Shown here: piece by piece, positions 8,099-18,585 of the stretch
Position numbering within the stretch: position 1 is the first letter of the stretch
Layout of the letters: every line of letters starts with the position of its first letter
Assembly (NCBI GenBank): GCA_020630975.1
Contig: JAHDID010000021.1
Location: 24,322-65,905, forward strand
Length of the DNA stretch: 41,584 bases
Direction of reading: 5' to 3'
Source: Verrucomicrobiota bacterium
GTDB taxonomy: Bacteria; Verrucomicrobiota; Verrucomicrobiia; Verrucomicrobiales; DEV007
The notes under the pieces: model-generated
What the model saw: the letters and a program-made list of their open reading frames with translations, nothing else
The model's database searches: none
Told to the model about the DNA's origin: nothing
Made by a program: the position numbers and the translations under genes

Positions 8099-8653
8099 CT
8101 AGGAGCGATAGCCCTCTTGCATCTCCTTGAGACGCTTCTTGAGCTTTAGTTTACGAGCGCTCGACATCCGATCGATGAACAGCTTGCCGAAAAGGTGATC
8201 GATCTCGTGCTGTAGAGCACGAGCAAACAGGCCGTCAGTCTCGATGATCAGTTCCTCGCCATCCAGTGTGGTCACCTTGGCGACGACCTCGCCTTTGCGG
8301 ATCACATCGGCACGGATGTCGGGAAACGATAAGCACCCCTCTGATTCCGATTCTTTCTCGCCCACAGGCTCGATGTAGGGATTGATGAATACCAGAGGGC
8401 AGATATCCTCCAGCTTGGTGTCCTGCCCATTGACTCGGCAATAGGTGACACACTCCTCGTCGTAGGACACATCGACGATCGCCATCTGAATCGGATGACC
8501 GACCTGCTGAGCAGCCAGTCCCACCCCATGAGCGTCCTCCATGGTCTCCATCATATCACTGGCGAGCTGGCGGAGCTCTTCTGTGACCTCTGTGATGACC
8601 TCGCCTTTTTGGCGCAGTACGGGTGCAGGATATTGGACAATGTCTAAGACCAT
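8099..8653 (-). CDS. def: Peptide deformylase
   Basis: Removes the formyl group from the N-terminal Met of nascent proteins. All three family motifs are present. GVGLAAQ is at residues 43-49, EGCLSFP at 105-111 with the metal-ligand Cys107, and HEIDH at 149-153 with the two metal-ligand His and catalytic Glu150. At 184 residues it is the usual size. The start ATG at 8653 opens with MVLDIVQYPAPVLR, the normal PDF N terminus. About 50 bp separate it from the upstream SRPBCC-like gene on the same strand. Confidence 0.97.
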   Translation of the reverse strand: MVLDIVQYPAPVLRQKGEVITEVTEELRQLASDMMETMEDAHGVGLAAQQVGHPIQMAIVDVSYDEECVTYCRVNGQDTKLEDICPLVFINPYIEPVGEKESESEGCLSFPDIRADVIRKGEVVAKVTTLDGEELIIETDGLFARALQHEIDHLFGKLFIDRMSSARKLKLKKRLKEMQEGYRS

Positions 8654-8705
8654 AGTAGGACGATGCAGAGTGTTACCTCTGGCTACGTTTTGTCAACGTA
8701 AGCGA

Positions 8706-9287
8706 TTAATAGCGACGATCCATTTCGGAGCGTAGCGCCAATAGGGTCTCAGGAATTTTTTTGCGCATCGAGCGCTTCACAAACGACTGCGGCGCAAAGA
8801 ATCCCGCATCGAGCTGCAGCTTATAGACCAAAAGCGTCTGATCATCAGAGGTCGTGTGCAGTGTCCAGCTACCGCTCATCGATTTGATACGGCCTTCCTC
8901 GAGCTTAAACTCCATCTTATCTTTGGTGTGATTGGGCAAGTAGCGCACGCTGTATGAGCAGCTAGAAAAGCCCGCTACCTTCACCTTCTGAGCGACCACT
9001 ACAGATTGAGTGTCAGTCGATAAAACTTTTGAGCTCACCATATCCTTGATGAACTTGGGAGCCTCCTCAGGATCGCTGAGCAAGGTCCAGACCTGAGCCG
9101 GGTCCTGATCGAGGAGGATCGCGCCGGTCACGTAACCATCTTCCTCGCCCAGCAGCACAGCCTGCCCCGCTCGGAGTCCCGCCCACTGAGCTTCACCGAG
9201 AGCTGGCACCTGCTCAGCACTTGCGTTAATGGATGATAATATAAAAGAAACGAGGAGAATGGGCAGAAGAAGATAGGATCGGGTCAT
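8706..9287 (-). CDS. Secreted SRPBCC/START-like protein
   Basis: 193 residues from the ATG at 9287. The frame opens further upstream to 9362, but only the internal ATG is followed by a clean signal peptide (MTRSYLLLPILLVSFILSSINASA). The mature part has the helix-grip pattern of polyketide cyclase/START-like proteins: DQDPAQVWTLLSDPEEAPKF, central beta strands, and a long C-terminal helix (KKIPETLLALRSEMDRR). Such domains bind hydrophobic ligands, but no ligand can be inferred here. The AT-rich stretch of about 75 bp upstream, between it and the NfeD-like gene, could hold a promoter. Confidence 0.75.
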   Translation of the reverse strand: MTRSYLLLPILLVSFILSSINASAEQVPALGEAQWAGLRAGQAVLLGEEDGYVTGAILLDQDPAQVWTLLSDPEEAPKFIKDMVSSKVLSTDTQSVVVAQKVKVAGFSSCSYSVRYLPNHTKDKMEFKLEEGRIKSMSGSWTLHTTSDDQTLLVYKLQLDAGFFAPQSFVKRSMRKKIPETLLALRSEMDRRY

Positions 9288-9363
9288 GGATGGCAGATTT
9301 TTAAAAGGGTTAGGCCAAAAATAGCAGAAATAATAATTTTTGCAAAATGTTAGGATCACCAAG

Positions 9364-9828
9364 CTAGGCTTCGGCTTCGACGATCAAAGTGGCACCTCGC
9401 ACGGCCACCACTTTTACGCCTACTCCAGACTCGATCGAGCCCGATTCTGAGAGCGCATCATACTTCTCATCATCTATCTCGATGTGCCCAGATGGCATCA
9501 ACAAAGTCGTAGCGACAGCCTGTCTACCGACTAGATCATTCAACCCATCGTCGGTCGACTGCTCATCTATGGACTCCTGCAGCACCAGCTGCTTGGTGAA
9601 AGGCAGACGCTGGAAATACTTCATCCACAGCGCAAAAACGACGGCACAAAACACGAGCAGCGCAAACAGCGCCACCATGCCTGCAGCAGGGCCAAAGTTG
9701 GTAAACGTGACGACTACGGCCGCGATCAGGCAGCCGATGCCCGCGATACCGATGACACCTCCTGGCAGCACCATCTCCGCTAGGATCAGGATGATGCCGA
9801 CGATCGATAGCGTGAGAATGATGGTCAT
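9364..9828 (-). CDS. NfeD-like membrane protein
   Basis: 154 residues with three N-terminal hydrophobic segments (about 1-20, 23-43, 47-70). A C-terminal domain at about 95-154 has the NfeD OB-fold pattern: LVGRQAVATTLLMPSGHIEIDDEKYDA and VKVVAVRGATLIVEA. NfeD proteins usually work with stomatin/flotillin partners in membrane quality control. No stomatin gene is adjacent, and this is the short form without the ClpP-like protease domain. It starts 12 bp after the secA stop, so it is probably cotranscribed with secA. Confidence 0.88.
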   Translation of the reverse strand: MTIILTLSIVGIILILAEMVLPGGVIGIAGIGCLIAAVVVTFTNFGPAAGMVALFALLVFCAVVFALWMKYFQRLPFTKQLVLQESIDEQSTDDGLNDLVGRQAVATTLLMPSGHIEIDDEKYDALSESGSIESGVGVKVVAVRGATLIVEAEA

Positions 9829-9840
9829 GAAAACGTCGGT

Positions 9841-12800
9841 CTAGATCTTACCACAGCACTGCTTGAACTTCTTGCCACTGCCACAAGGACAGGGGTCATT
9901 TCGTCCGACTTTAGGCTGCTCCCTTATAACGGGTGCCTTAGGTATTTCAATAGCAGGTTGATTGGCTGCATTCGACTCGGCAGCGATCTCAGAGGCACGC
10001 TCCCGATCGCCACTCGCTAGATCTGCCATGATGTCTGGACGGCTGAGAGTCTGATTGATACCACTCAGCATACGGCTGTAGTCATCCTGCGAGGTGATCG
10101 TAGTGGTGCGGAACAGATTCTGCAGCACCTCACCTTTGATCTGGTTCATCAGGCCGACAAACAGGTCGTAGGCAGCTACTTTGTACTCCACCAGTGGATC
10201 TTTTTGTGCGTGGCGATAGTTGCTGATGCCATCGCGCAGACCATCCATCTCATACAGATGCTCCTGCCAGAGGTGATCCACGCTGCTGAGGATGACGAAA
10301 CGCTCCAGATCCTCGATCACATTGGGATCCTCGCTCGCGCACTTGAAGTTGTAAGCGGCCTTGGATTGCTCGATGATGTAATCGACATTCTCCTCTAGCG
10401 AACGATCGGCGAAACCATTCTCCTCGTAGGACAGGCCTAATGGGAATGTGGCATTTAGCCAATTGAGCGCAGGTTCCCAGTCGACAGCACCAGACTCAGG
10501 GTCGTAGTATTCTTCGACCTTGTTGGGCACAGATTCTTCAATGATATCGGTGACCATCGCGTGAGGATCTTCGGTATTCATCACCTCATTCCGATAGCCA
10601 TAGACCACCGTACGCTGATTGTTCATCACATCATCGTATTCGAGGATGTGTTTACGGCTGAGGTAGTTGCGCTGCTCGACTTTTTTCTGAGCATTCTCCA
10701 CCGACTTATTCAGCCATGGGTGCTCAAGCTCTTGTCCCTCTTCCAGGCCAAAGCGCTCCATCATCTTGGTCATCTTTTCAGCCGCGCCGAACTGCATCAT
10801 CAGCTCGTCCTCGAAAGAGACGAAGAAGATCGATCGACCGGGATCGCCCTGACGCGAGCATCGACCACGCAGCTGGCGATCGATACGGCGGCTCTGGTGA
10901 CGCTCCGTCCCCATCACGTAGAGACCACCGAGATCTTTCACTCCCTCACCCAGCTTGATGTCCGTACCACGACCAGCCATATTGGTGGCCACTGTCACGG
11001 CGCCCTTCTGGCCTGCTCGGGCGACGATCTCCGCCTCCTGCAGGTGGAATTTCGCATTCAACACCGAATGCGGGATCTTATCGCGCTTGAGCATGCGCGA
11101 CAGCACCTCAGATGCCTCCACGCTAGCAGTACCCAGCAGGATCGGCTGACCGGTATCGTGTACACGCTTCACCTCATCGATGACCATCTTGAACTTCTCG
11201 CGCTGAGTCTTGAAGATCTTATCATTCTCATCGACTCGAGCGATCGGGCGATTGGTCGGGATGATCATGACATCCGTCTTGTAGATGTCGTGAAATTCAG
11301 CGGCCTCGGTTTCAGCCGTTCCCGTCATACCACCGATCTTCTCATACAGACGGAAGTAGTTCTGGATCGTGATCGTAGCGTAGGTCTGAGTCTCGCCCTC
11401 GATGGTCACGTTCTCCTTAGCCTCCACGGCCTGGTGCAGACCATCCGACCAGCGGCGGCCAGACATCTTACGCCCGGTGTTCTCATCCACGATTGAGACC
11501 TTGTTGTCCTCCACCACGTAGTGTTTGTCCTTCTCGTAGAGAGTGTAGGCCTTCATCAGCTGGGAGATGGTGTGCATCTTTTCAGCTTGCATATTCATCT
11601 GCTGCTGGATCTCGGCTTTCTTCTGCGCCACGTCCTTCGGCGTGAGCGTCTCGTCACCCTCCACTGCGGAGAAAGCAGTCGCCATGTCCGGCAGGATGAA
11701 GGCATCTGGGTCGTCAGGACTCAGATATTCACGGCCTTTCTCCGTCAGCTCAGCCTCATGCGCCTTCTCATCGACGGTAAAGTACAGCTCCTCTTTCAGC
11801 GCGAATAAAGCCTTCTTTTGAGGGTCTCGATACATCTCGAGCTCCGCCTTATCGATCAGCTTACGGATCTCGGCATCCTCCATGGCACGCATCAGCGCGC
11901 GGTTGCGAGGCTGAGCGAGTTTGATTTTATAAAAGACTTGGCCCGCTTCTTCCAGCTCACCTTTCTCGACCAGCTTTTTAGCGTCCGCAGCCAGTTCATT
12001 ACAATGGGACGACTGCTTGCGAAACAGGCTCTGGATTTTGCCTTTGTAGCGATCGTAGAGCTGCTCACCACGCTGGATCACAGGTCCAGAGATGATCAGT
12101 GGCGTGCGCGCCTCATCGATCAGCACCGAGTCGGCCTCATCGATCAGACAGAAATAATGCGTGCGCTGCACTTGCTCCTCTTTGCGCTGGGCCATGCCAT
12201 TATCACGCAGGTAGTCGAAACCAAACTCACTGGCCGTGCCATAAGTGATATCGCGCTGGTATTGCTCCCTACGGTTTTCGCCGTGTTGATCATTCTGGAT
12301 CACACCCACGGTCAGTCCGAGGTATTTGAATAGATGCCCCATCCACTCAGAGTCACGACGAGCGAGGTAATCGTTCACCGTCACCACGTGCACACCGAGC
12401 CCGGTCAGTGCATTCAGAAAGACAGGTAGCGTCGCGGTTAGAGTCTTACCCTCACCAGTAGCCATCTCGCCGATGAAGCCTTTGTGCAGAGCCGTTCCAC
12501 CGATCAACTGCACGTCGAAGTGGACCATCTCCCACTGCACCGGATGATCACACACGATCCACTCGGTGCCACACAGGCGGCGAGCCGCATTTTTCACCAC
12601 CGCATACGCCTCGGGCAGGATGTCTTCGAGATACGCTTTGCGCTTGGCTGGGAATTCGTCCTTCAGATCGTGGAAGGTATGCTGCGCCTCGAGGATCTGC
12701 TCGATCACCTCATCTCCAGACAGTTTGTCGACACCTCTCACATCGACAAAGCTCTCTAGCTTAGAAAACTCTTCGGCAAGCGAAGCAAAACGCTCGGCCC

Positions 12801-13050
12801 ACTTAGTCAGTGTCTCGCGGTTTTCAGCCTCTTCACGGTGCTGCAGCATCCGCGGGCTGAAAAACTCCAACTCGACTCGGTAACGATCGAGGTGATCACG
12901 CCATGCCTGCGTCTTTTCTTTCAGTACCTCCTCAGGCTGCTGCTGCAGCTCCTCCTCGATCTGATTGATCTGCTCCACGATCGGGAGGATCTTTTTGATC
13001 TCCCGCTGGTTTTTATTGCCTACGATGGTTTTGAGGACCCACTTGACCAT
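9841..13050 (-). CDS. secA: Preprotein translocase ATPase SecA
   Basis: The motor ATPase that pushes preproteins through SecYEG. At 1069 residues it is longer than E. coli SecA (901). Walker A is [10 protein letters not shown], with Lys202. Walker B/DEAD is [15 protein letters not shown] around 302-316. The helicase motifs [10 protein letters not shown] and [13 protein letters not shown] are present. The C-terminal SEC-C zinc motif is [13 protein letters not shown], with Cys1054, 1056, 1065 and 1066. The extra length includes a Lys/Glu-rich helical insertion between the DEAD motif and the [16 protein letters not shown] motif, which I associate with SecA of the PVC and Bacteroidetes groups. 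It is 55 bp downstream of the parA-like gene on the same strand. Confidence 0.97.
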   Translation of the reverse strand: MVKWVLKTIVGNKNQREIKKILPIVEQINQIEEELQQQPEEVLKEKTQAWRDHLDRYRVELEFFSPRMLQHREEAENRETLTKWAERFASLAEEFSKLESFVDVRGVDKLSGDEVIEQILEAQHTFHDLKDEFPAKRKAYLEDILPEAYAVVKNAARRLCGTEWIVCDHPVQWEMVHFDVQLIGGTALHKGFIGEMATGEGKTLTATLPVFLNALTGLGVHVVTVNDYLARRDSEWMGHLFKYLGLTVGVIQNDQHGENRREQYQRDITYGTASEFGFDYLRDNGMAQRKEEQVQRTHYFCLIDEADSVLIDEARTPLIISGPVIQRGEQLYDRYKGKIQSLFRKQSSHCNELAADAKKLVEKGELEEAGQVFYKIKLAQPRNRALMRAMEDAEIRKLIDKAELEMYRDPQKKALFALKEELYFTVDEKAHEAELTEKGREYLSPDDPDAFILPDMATAFSAVEGDETLTPKDVAQKKAEIQQQMNMQAEKMHTISQLMKAYTLYEKDKHYVVEDNKVSIVDENTGRKMSGRRWSDGLHQAVEAKENVTIEGETQTYATITIQNYFRLYEKIGGMTGTAETEAAEFHDIYKTDVMIIPTNRPIARVDENDKIFKTQREKFKMVIDEVKRVHDTGQPILLGTASVEASEVLSRMLKRDKIPHSVLNAKFHLQEAEIVARAGQKGAVTVATNMAGRGTDIKLGEGVKDLGGLYVMGTERHQSRRIDRQLRGRCSRQGDPGRSIFFVSFEDELMMQFGAAEKMTKMMERFGLEEGQELEHPWLNKSVENAQKKVEQRNYLSRKHILEYDDVMNNQRTVVYGYRNEVMNTEDPHAMVTDIIEESVPNKVEEYYDPESGAVDWEPALNWLNATFPLGLSYEENGFADRSLEENVDYIIEQSKAAYNFKCASEDPNVIEDLERFVILSSVDHLWQEHLYEMDGLRDGISNYRHAQKDPLVEYKVAAYDLFVGLMNQIKGEVLQNLFRTTTITSQDDYSRMLSGINQTLSRPDIMADLASGDRERASEIAAESNAANQPAIEIPKAPVIREQPKVGRNDPCPCGSGKKFKQCCGKI

Positions 13051-13105
13051 GATGTTTATTTTGGAAGTGCGAAATTTACGACTATTCTAAGTAAATTCTA
13101 GTAAA

Positions 13106-13891
13106 TTAGTGGACCTCTTGCGGAGTCCTTCGTTCGAGAAATTCTTTGGCTAGATTGCGATAAGCCACTGCACCTGCGCAGGTCGGATCATACTCCAAGA
13201 TCGACTGACCATAACTTGGTGCCTCTCCCAGACGGATGTTGCGTGGCACCACCGTTTGGTAAGTGATGTCTGGGAATACACTGCGCACGTCATTGATGAC
13301 CAGAGTCGATAGATTCGTCCGGTGGTCGGCCATGGTCATCACGATCCCCTCTAGGCGCACATCTGGATTGGCTCCGGACTCACAGATCTGGCGATGGACA
13401 TCGACGATCTTGGACAGTCCCTCCATGCCGAAATATTCGCACTGCAGTGGCACTAGTAGCTCGTCAGCGGCAGCGAGAGAGGACGTCATCACCACCCCGA
13501 GAGACGGCGGGCAGTCCATCAGCAGGTAGTCGGCTGGATCGGTCTGCTTGTATTCCTGGATGAGTTCACGCAGGCGGACCAAGTGATCATCCTCTTTGGC
13601 TAGCTCGATCTCGCAGCCTGCCAGATCCATGTCGCAGGGTATCAGGTGGAGATTCTCATACTTGGTGTCGAGCAGCAGCTCGCCGATATGAGAGTTGCGA
13701 TCCATCAGGTGCTGATAGACCGACGGGTGGTCGCCAGGGGTAAAATCTAGGGCACTCGTGGAGTTAGCCTGGGGATCCATATCCATCACGATGACGGATT
13801 TGCCCAGTTCTGCGAGTGCGGCACCGAGATTGACTGACGTGGTGGTTTTTCCGACGCCGCCCTTTTGGTTGGCGATTGCGATGACTTTCAT
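13106..13891 (-). CDS. parA: ParA/Soj-family partition ATPase
   Basis: 261 residues. The deviant Walker A KGGVGKTTT is at 10-18 with signature Lys10 and Lys15. Walker A' (VIVMDMDPQAN) and Walker B (YLLMDCPPSLG) follow. This is the chromosome-type Soj form without an N-terminal helix-turn-helix, and it segregates DNA with ParB on the nucleoid. No parB lies downstream; the next gene on the strand is secA. The symbol reflects family, and a paralogous role such as cargo positioning is possible. The start ATG at 13891 gives the standard MKVIAIANQKGG opening. Confidence 0.93.
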   Translation of the reverse strand: MKVIAIANQKGGVGKTTTSVNLGAALAELGKSVIVMDMDPQANSTSALDFTPGDHPSVYQHLMDRNSHIGELLLDTKYENLHLIPCDMDLAGCEIELAKEDDHLVRLRELIQEYKQTDPADYLLMDCPPSLGVVMTSSLAAADELLVPLQCEYFGMEGLSKIVDVHRQICESGANPDVRLEGIVMTMADHRTNLSTLVINDVRSVFPDITYQTVVPRNIRLGEAPSYGQSILEYDPTCAGAVAYRNLAKEFLERRTPQEVH

Positions 13892-14120
13892 CTGCTATTG
13901 GGTGATGATGGTAAGATGTTTGCGAAACGTGAATAAGATGGGCGGGCAATTTGCCAAAGAGTTGGCTCAGCGAAAGCAAAAACCTGCCCAGATGCCAGAT
14001 TTTATTATTTGACTCATTCCTTGGAAATATCCCACCCGAACTCCTCTCCAGCTCAAAGAGCCCAATCGCGCCTAAAAGCCAATCGCCATTCCCATAAAAC
14101 TGCTCCATGATGTGCGCTAG

Positions 14121-17100
14121 ATGAGTAGTCTAGAGTCCACCATCCACGCGCTCCCTCAGCCCATCCTCAAAAAGCTGAGGGCCATCGTCTGGCGAGTCCG
14201 CAGACTCCTACTGGTGCGTGGTATCTTCGCGACTCTCGCTGTAGCCCTGATCTGCCTGCTCTCGATCATGGCTATCGATGCCACCATGGTCATCCTCTCC
14301 TCTGCCGTTCGCTGGGCTCTGAGCTTGGGCGGGGTCGTCATCACCGTGCTCGCAGGCTGGTGGTTTCTAGTCCGACCACTTTCCCGAAAACTCAGCCTCA
14401 CCCATGTGGCGCGCATCATCGAGATCCGTCACCCCGAGCTTCAGGAGCGGATCTCCACTGCTGTCGAGCTGATGAGCAGCGACGACCCTGAGGAGATCAA
14501 AGGCTCGCAGGAGCTAATCCAGGCCGTGGTCGATGGCGCGGTGATCGATGTCGAGAAGATCAATCCCCGCCACGAGTTCAAGGCCGGCCGAGCGGCAAAG
14601 TTCGTCGGTATCGCAGCGGCCTGCCTAGCCGTACTAGCTGCGGTACTACTCATCTTTCCCACCCATGGCCTGACCCTGCTGAAGCGAGCCGTAGCGCCCT
14701 TCCTGGATATCGGCAATGCTTATGCGCAGACCATGGTGATCTCTCCCGGCGACGCTCAGATTGCCGAGGGAGGCGAGATCACCATCGAGATGACCATCGC
14801 TCACGACAAGATCAAACGTGCCGAACTACGCCGCCGCCTACCCGATGGCCGAGACTCTGTCGAGCGCATGACGCTGATGGGCAAAACCGAAGATGGCAAA
14901 CAGCGCTTCTCCATGACTTTCCCCAATGTCGAGGAGAGCTTCGCCTACCGAGTGCGTGCCGGCTCTGCCGTCAGCGAGTACTACGATATCACCGCTGTAC
15001 CACCGCCATCGATCGAGAGCCTACAGATCCGCTATGATTATCCAGAGTACACAGGACTGGAGCCAGTCGAGCTGACCGATCCCCCCAGCCGCGAGATCCG
15101 AGCGCTGGCCCACACCCGTGTCACCGTGACAGCGCAGACTAATAAACCGATATCCCAGGCCAGCATCACTCTGAACGATGACAAACCTCTCGGCCGCACT
15201 GAGATCAGTGTTCAGCAGATCACCACCGTTTTCTCCATGAGCCCTCGGACCAGCGGCACTTGGCGCCTCGACTTAGCCGATGCCGACGATCTGACCAATA
15301 CCAAAGAACCCCACTCCATCGTGACCCTGCCAGACAAGTCACCAGTCGTCCGCATCACCAATCCGCAGGACCGCGAGCTACGACTCAAGCCCATCGAAGT
15401 CCTACCCATGCAGTATGAGATCAGCGAAGACTTCGGCTTTAGCGAGATCGCCATCGTCATCACCCCAGATGGAGCAGCGACACCCTGGGAGATCACTCAG
15501 CCCCGTCCCGACAATGCTCCCGGCACCGCCACCTGGCGTGGCTACGCCCCTCTCAATCTCGCCGAGCTAGACCTCAAGCCCGAACACAGAAAACTGCAGG
15601 TACAACTCCGCGCCCGCGACAATCGACCAGCTCAATACGGTGGCCCTAACGAAGGCGTCAGCGAAGTCATCACCATCCTACTCGACCGCAATGCCAAGTC
15701 TCTCGCCGAGCAGACCATCGATAGCCAGAAACGTGAGCTAGAAAAAGCCATCCGTGAAGCCCGCTCCGACCTAGAGAGAGCCAAGAGCGACATGCGCAAC
15801 GCCGAGCGCGAACTCAGCCGCCAGGACGATGTCTCCATCAACGCAGAGCGCCACCTCGATAAATTTCAGGAGGAAGTCGCCAAAGCCGAAGATAGACTCA
15901 CCGACGTGGCTGAAAAGCTAGAGCAAAGCGTCTTCAGCGAGCAGGCTGATGCCCTCGAGCAGATAACCGAGGAGCAACTCGCCGAGGCCAAGGAAAAAGC
16001 CGACCTCATCCCTGTGACCGATGGAAAGCGCGACCGCATGCACGAGGCCCAGACCGCTCGGCAAGAGGTAGAGCAAGCCCTCGCCGAACTCCGCAAGGTC
16101 GAAGAATCCATCCGCCAGGCCAAACCTGAGCTAGACGACATCACCCAACTCAACGAGATGGCCAACGACCAGCGCCAACTTGCGCAAGATGCCCAAGCCC
16201 AAGCTGAGAAAGAGCAGCAACTCGCCCAAAATGACGAGCAAAACCGCCGCAACGAGAACCGCAATATGGAGGCCTTTCAGCGCCGTCAGGAGCAGCTCCA
16301 GGATAAGCTAGGCGATATCCTAAAAGACGATGCCAACGCCCTGCAAGAAGTCCTAGAGGAGCGGCGCCAAGAGGCCGACCAACTAGCCGAAGCCGCTCAA
16401 CAGCTAGCAAAAAGCCAAGAAGAGCTACGCAAACTCACCCTAGACGCCTCAGCCTCTCGCGAAAGTCCAGAGCAAGAAAACGCCATAGCTGAAGCCCTAA
16501 AAGAGCGCCTACAAAAAGAGCAGGAGCATATCGCAGCAGAGACCAAAACCACCCAAGATCTCCTAGAAAAAAGCCCCCATTCTTCCCATGACTCCCATTC
16601 TTCCCCTCCGGACCCAAGCCCCTTAGCCCAAGCAGTCGAGCAGACCCAAAAAGCAGCCGAGGCCATAGCGCAGGAAGACGCCAACCAAGCCAAAGCCAGT
16701 GCAGAAGCAGCCGCCAAAGCTCTCGCACAGGCAGCAAGCGACCAAGCCCAAAAAGCGCAAAGCAGCGACAACGCCCAACCTTCAGAAAGCGCGGACGAAC
16801 CGAACCCATCTCAACAGGCCAGCGACATGGCCAATGCCGAAGCCCAAAACGCAGAAGGATCAGACCAAGCCAGCGACATGGCCAATGCTGAACCCCAAAA
16901 CGCAGAAGGATCGGTCGGATCTGACCAATCCGACGGATCAGACAGATCCGAACCGACGACTGAGCAAAAACCAGAACCCACCTTCGCCGATGGCTTTGCC
17001 CAAGGCATGGCGGAAGCCGCTGCCGAAAGGCTCGCCGATCTAGCCGAACGCCAAGAGGCCATCGCCGACCAAATCGCAGCGATCGATTCGGGCGATATGG

Positions 17101-17975
17101 AGGAAGCGCTATCCCTGATGGAGGAAGAACTCGCCGAGCAATCCAGCGCCCTCTCCGAGCGCGCCGACACCCTGCAGGAAACACTGGAGAATCTCGACCA
17201 ACGCCAGTCTCGCTACGAGGCCAATCACGCCTCCAACTACCTCGAAACCGCCGCCAAACAGGCGCAAAGCGCGCTCAGCGATTTCGAGCGCGCCGAGCAG
17301 GCTCAGGCCCGTGCCGAGCAGTCCGGCGCCACCCCTGAGGGCCAGCTAGCCAAGCCTACCCAGCAGGCCCTAGCACAAGCCCAACGCGACCAGCAGCAAG
17401 CTCAGCGCTCCATGGATACCGCCGCCCGCAGCCTGGAGAAAGCCGCCAACGCCATCGGCCAGACACTCGACAAACTACAGGCCAGCCAGGAGCAAGACTC
17501 CGAGTCAGACGCCATCGCCGACAGCCAGCAGATGGCCGAGAGCTTTCAAGATATGGCCGAGGCGATGCAGTCTCAAAATGCCCAGCAGGCAGCCGACCGC
17601 GCTCAACAAGCTGCCGAGTCCCTTCAGCAGCTCGCCCAACAGGCCATGCAGCAGCTCGGCCAGATGGACTCTGCCACACCTAGCGAGCAACAGTCCTCAT
17701 CCCAGCAAAATTCCGATATGGCCCAACAGGCCGAGCAACAAGCCGGAGAAGGCTCGGAGCCCACACAGGGCGGCCAGATGGCCGATGCCACCAGCCTACA
17801 GGTCCCACCAGAGCTAGAGGACCTCGGCATCTCCGCCAGCGACTGGGCGCGCTTTCGTGGTGCGCTCTCAGGCGGCAGCGCTACCGCTATCGAGAGCGAT
17901 CTGCCTGCCGAGTACCGCGAGCTCGTCGGTCGTTACTTTCAGGTCATTGCCAAACAGGCGAATGAGGGCGAATAA
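14121..17975 (+). CDS. DUF4175-like membrane-anchored coiled-coil protein
   Basis: 1284 residues. Hydrophobic segments at about 35-58, 63-85 and 161-180 are followed by a beta-rich external part to about residue 530. A very long Ala/Gln/Glu/Arg-rich coiled coil then runs nearly to the C terminus. A Pro/Ser/Asp/Asn-rich low-complexity break occurs around 820-955 and includes a 17-residue tandem duplication from residue 900. The N-terminal hydrophobic hairpin and the following HPELQERISTAVEL match what I know of DUF4175-type proteins of Planctomycetes and Verrucomicrobia. These often sit with MoxR/DUF58/BatA and squalene-cyclase-repeat genes. Here only the last partner is present downstream. 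A role at the cell envelope is inferred; the function is unknown. Confidence 0.85.
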   Translation: MSSLESTIHALPQPILKKLRAIVWRVRRLLLVRGIFATLAVALICLLSIMAIDATMVILSSAVRWALSLGGVVITVLAGWWFLVRPLSRKLSLTHVARIIEIRHPELQERISTAVELMSSDDPEEIKGSQELIQAVVDGAVIDVEKINPRHEFKAGRAAKFVGIAAACLAVLAAVLLIFPTHGLTLLKRAVAPFLDIGNAYAQTMVISPGDAQIAEGGEITIEMTIAHDKIKRAELRRRLPDGRDSVERMTLMGKTEDGKQRFSMTFPNVEESFAYRVRAGSAVSEYYDITAVPPPSIESLQIRYDYPEYTGLEPVELTDPPSREIRALAHTRVTVTAQTNKPISQASITLNDDKPLGRTEISVQQITTVFSMSPRTSGTWRLDLADADDLTNTKEPHSIVTLPDKSPVVRITNPQDRELRLKPIEVLPMQYEISEDFGFSEIAIVITPDGAATPWEITQPRPDNAPGTATWRGYAPLNLAELDLKPEHRKLQVQLRARDNRPAQYGGPNEGVSEVITILLDRNAKSLAEQTIDSQKRELEKAIREARSDLERAKSDMRNAERELSRQDDVSINAERHLDKFQEEVAKAEDRLTDVAEKLEQSVFSEQADALEQITEEQLAEAKEKADLIPVTDGKRDRMHEAQTARQEVEQALAELRKVEESIRQAKPELDDITQLNEMANDQRQLAQDAQAQAEKEQQLAQNDEQNRRNENRNMEAFQRRQEQLQDKLGDILKDDANALQEVLEERRQEADQLAEAAQQLAKSQEELRKLTLDASASRESPEQENAIAEALKERLQKEQEHIAAETKTTQDLLEKSPHSSHDSHSSPPDPSPLAQAVEQTQKAAEAIAQEDANQAKASAEAAAKALAQAASDQAQKAQSSDNAQPSESADEPNPSQQASDMANAEAQNAEGSDQASDMANAEPQNAEGSVGSDQSDGSDRSEPTTEQKPEPTFADGFAQGMAEAAAERLADLAERQEAIADQIAAIDSGDMEEALSLMEEELAEQSSALSERADTLQETLENLDQRQSRYEANHASNYLETAAKQAQSALSDFERAEQAQARAEQSGATPEGQLAKPTQQALAQAQRDQQQAQRSMDTAARSLEKAANAIGQTLDKLQASQEQDSESDAIADSQQMAESFQDMAEAMQSQNAQQAADRAQQAAESLQQLAQQAMQQLGQMDSATPSEQQSSSQQNSDMAQQAEQQAGEGSEPTQGGQMADATSLQVPPELEDLGISASDWARFRGALSGGSATAIESDLPAEYRELVGRYFQVIAKQANEGE
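16818..16912 (+). repeat. 51-bp in-frame tandem duplication inside the DUF4175-like gene
   Basis: Two copies start at 16818 and 16869. The second is recognisable for 44 bp with two differences. They encode ASDMANAEAQNAEGSDQ and ASDMANAEPQNAEGS in the low-complexity linker, so length variation in this linker is likely among strains. Confidence 0.9.
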
Positions 17976-17983
17976 CTAGTCAA

Positions 17984-18445
17984 ATGCTAGTCACACCACA
18001 CCACTCGATAGGCGACCTCGTACTCGGTATGCACGAGGAAGACGTCACCGCTATCCTCGGCCAGCCACAGGAGCGCGATGAAGAGATCGATCCCGACGAC
18101 AATGTCTCCATTCACTACACCTACCCGCAGCAAAACCTACAGCTCACCTTCTGGGGCGACTGCGATTTCAAGCTAGGCTCCATCACCTGTGCCGATCCCG
18201 CCGCCACTCTCGATGGCAAAGCCATCGTCGGTATCTCCGAGTCCGACCTCACCTCACAGCACCCCAGCTTCGCCCTAGAAGACTCCATCGACGATGATGA
18301 TAGCGATGACGAAGCCGGCTGGCAAAACTACGAAGATCTCGAACGCGAGCTAAACGCCTGGCTAGCCGAAGGCAAAGTCCAAAACATCTCCATCGGCCCC
18401 GCCTGGCAGGACGATGAAGAAACTCCCATCTGGCCAACTACCTAA
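17984..18445 (+). CDS. Acidic hypothetical protein
   Basis: 153 residues, starting 8 bp after the stop of the DUF4175-like gene and therefore probably in the same operon. No signal peptide or membrane segment is visible. The N-terminal half (IGDLVLGMHEEDVTAILGQPQERDEE...) resembles small cytosolic beta-sheet proteins that begin with a short G-M-s-x-x-D-V-x-x-x-L-G-x-P motif, as in SmpA/OmlA-like and immunity-type folds. The middle has an Asp-rich run (EDSIDDDDSDDEAG). No family was assigned with confidence. Confidence 0.7.
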   Translation: MLVTPHHSIGDLVLGMHEEDVTAILGQPQERDEEIDPDDNVSIHYTYPQQNLQLTFWGDCDFKLGSITCADPAATLDGKAIVGISESDLTSQHPSFALEDSIDDDDSDDEAGWQNYEDLERELNAWLAEGKVQNISIGPAWQDDEETPIWPTT

Positions 18446-18480
18446 ACCCAACGTGCACCCATTACTCACAGCCCCAAAAA

Positions 18481-18513
18481 AGATGTGGCAGCGAGCGTCA
18501 GCGAGTGGACCGC
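18481..18513 (+). repeat. 33-bp dispersed element, copy 1
   Basis: Starts with AGATGTGGCAGCGAGCGTCA and is matched at 28 of 33 positions, same orientation, by 41538-41570. It lies in the 172-bp gap between the acidic hypothetical gene and the squalene-cyclase-like gene. Its internal ATG is in frame with the latter. Confidence 0.8.
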
Positions 18514-18585
18514 CCTACCCCGGCCCATACCCCACTTCAAAAATCAAAAATCACCACTCATCAATCCCCCACAGCAAAAACAGCT

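Noticed and set aside
10561-11496. Open frame of 311 codons on the plus strand opposite secA
   Set aside because: It lies wholly antisense to conserved SecA motifs. The translation is low in domain-like pattern (His/Leu/Arg-rich) and has no family features. It is a shadow of secA codon bias.
16435-17184. Open frame of 249 codons on the minus strand inside the DUF4175-like gene
   Set aside because: Arg/Leu/Gly-rich antisense of a Gln/Ala-rich coiled coil; it arises from biased composition of the real gene.
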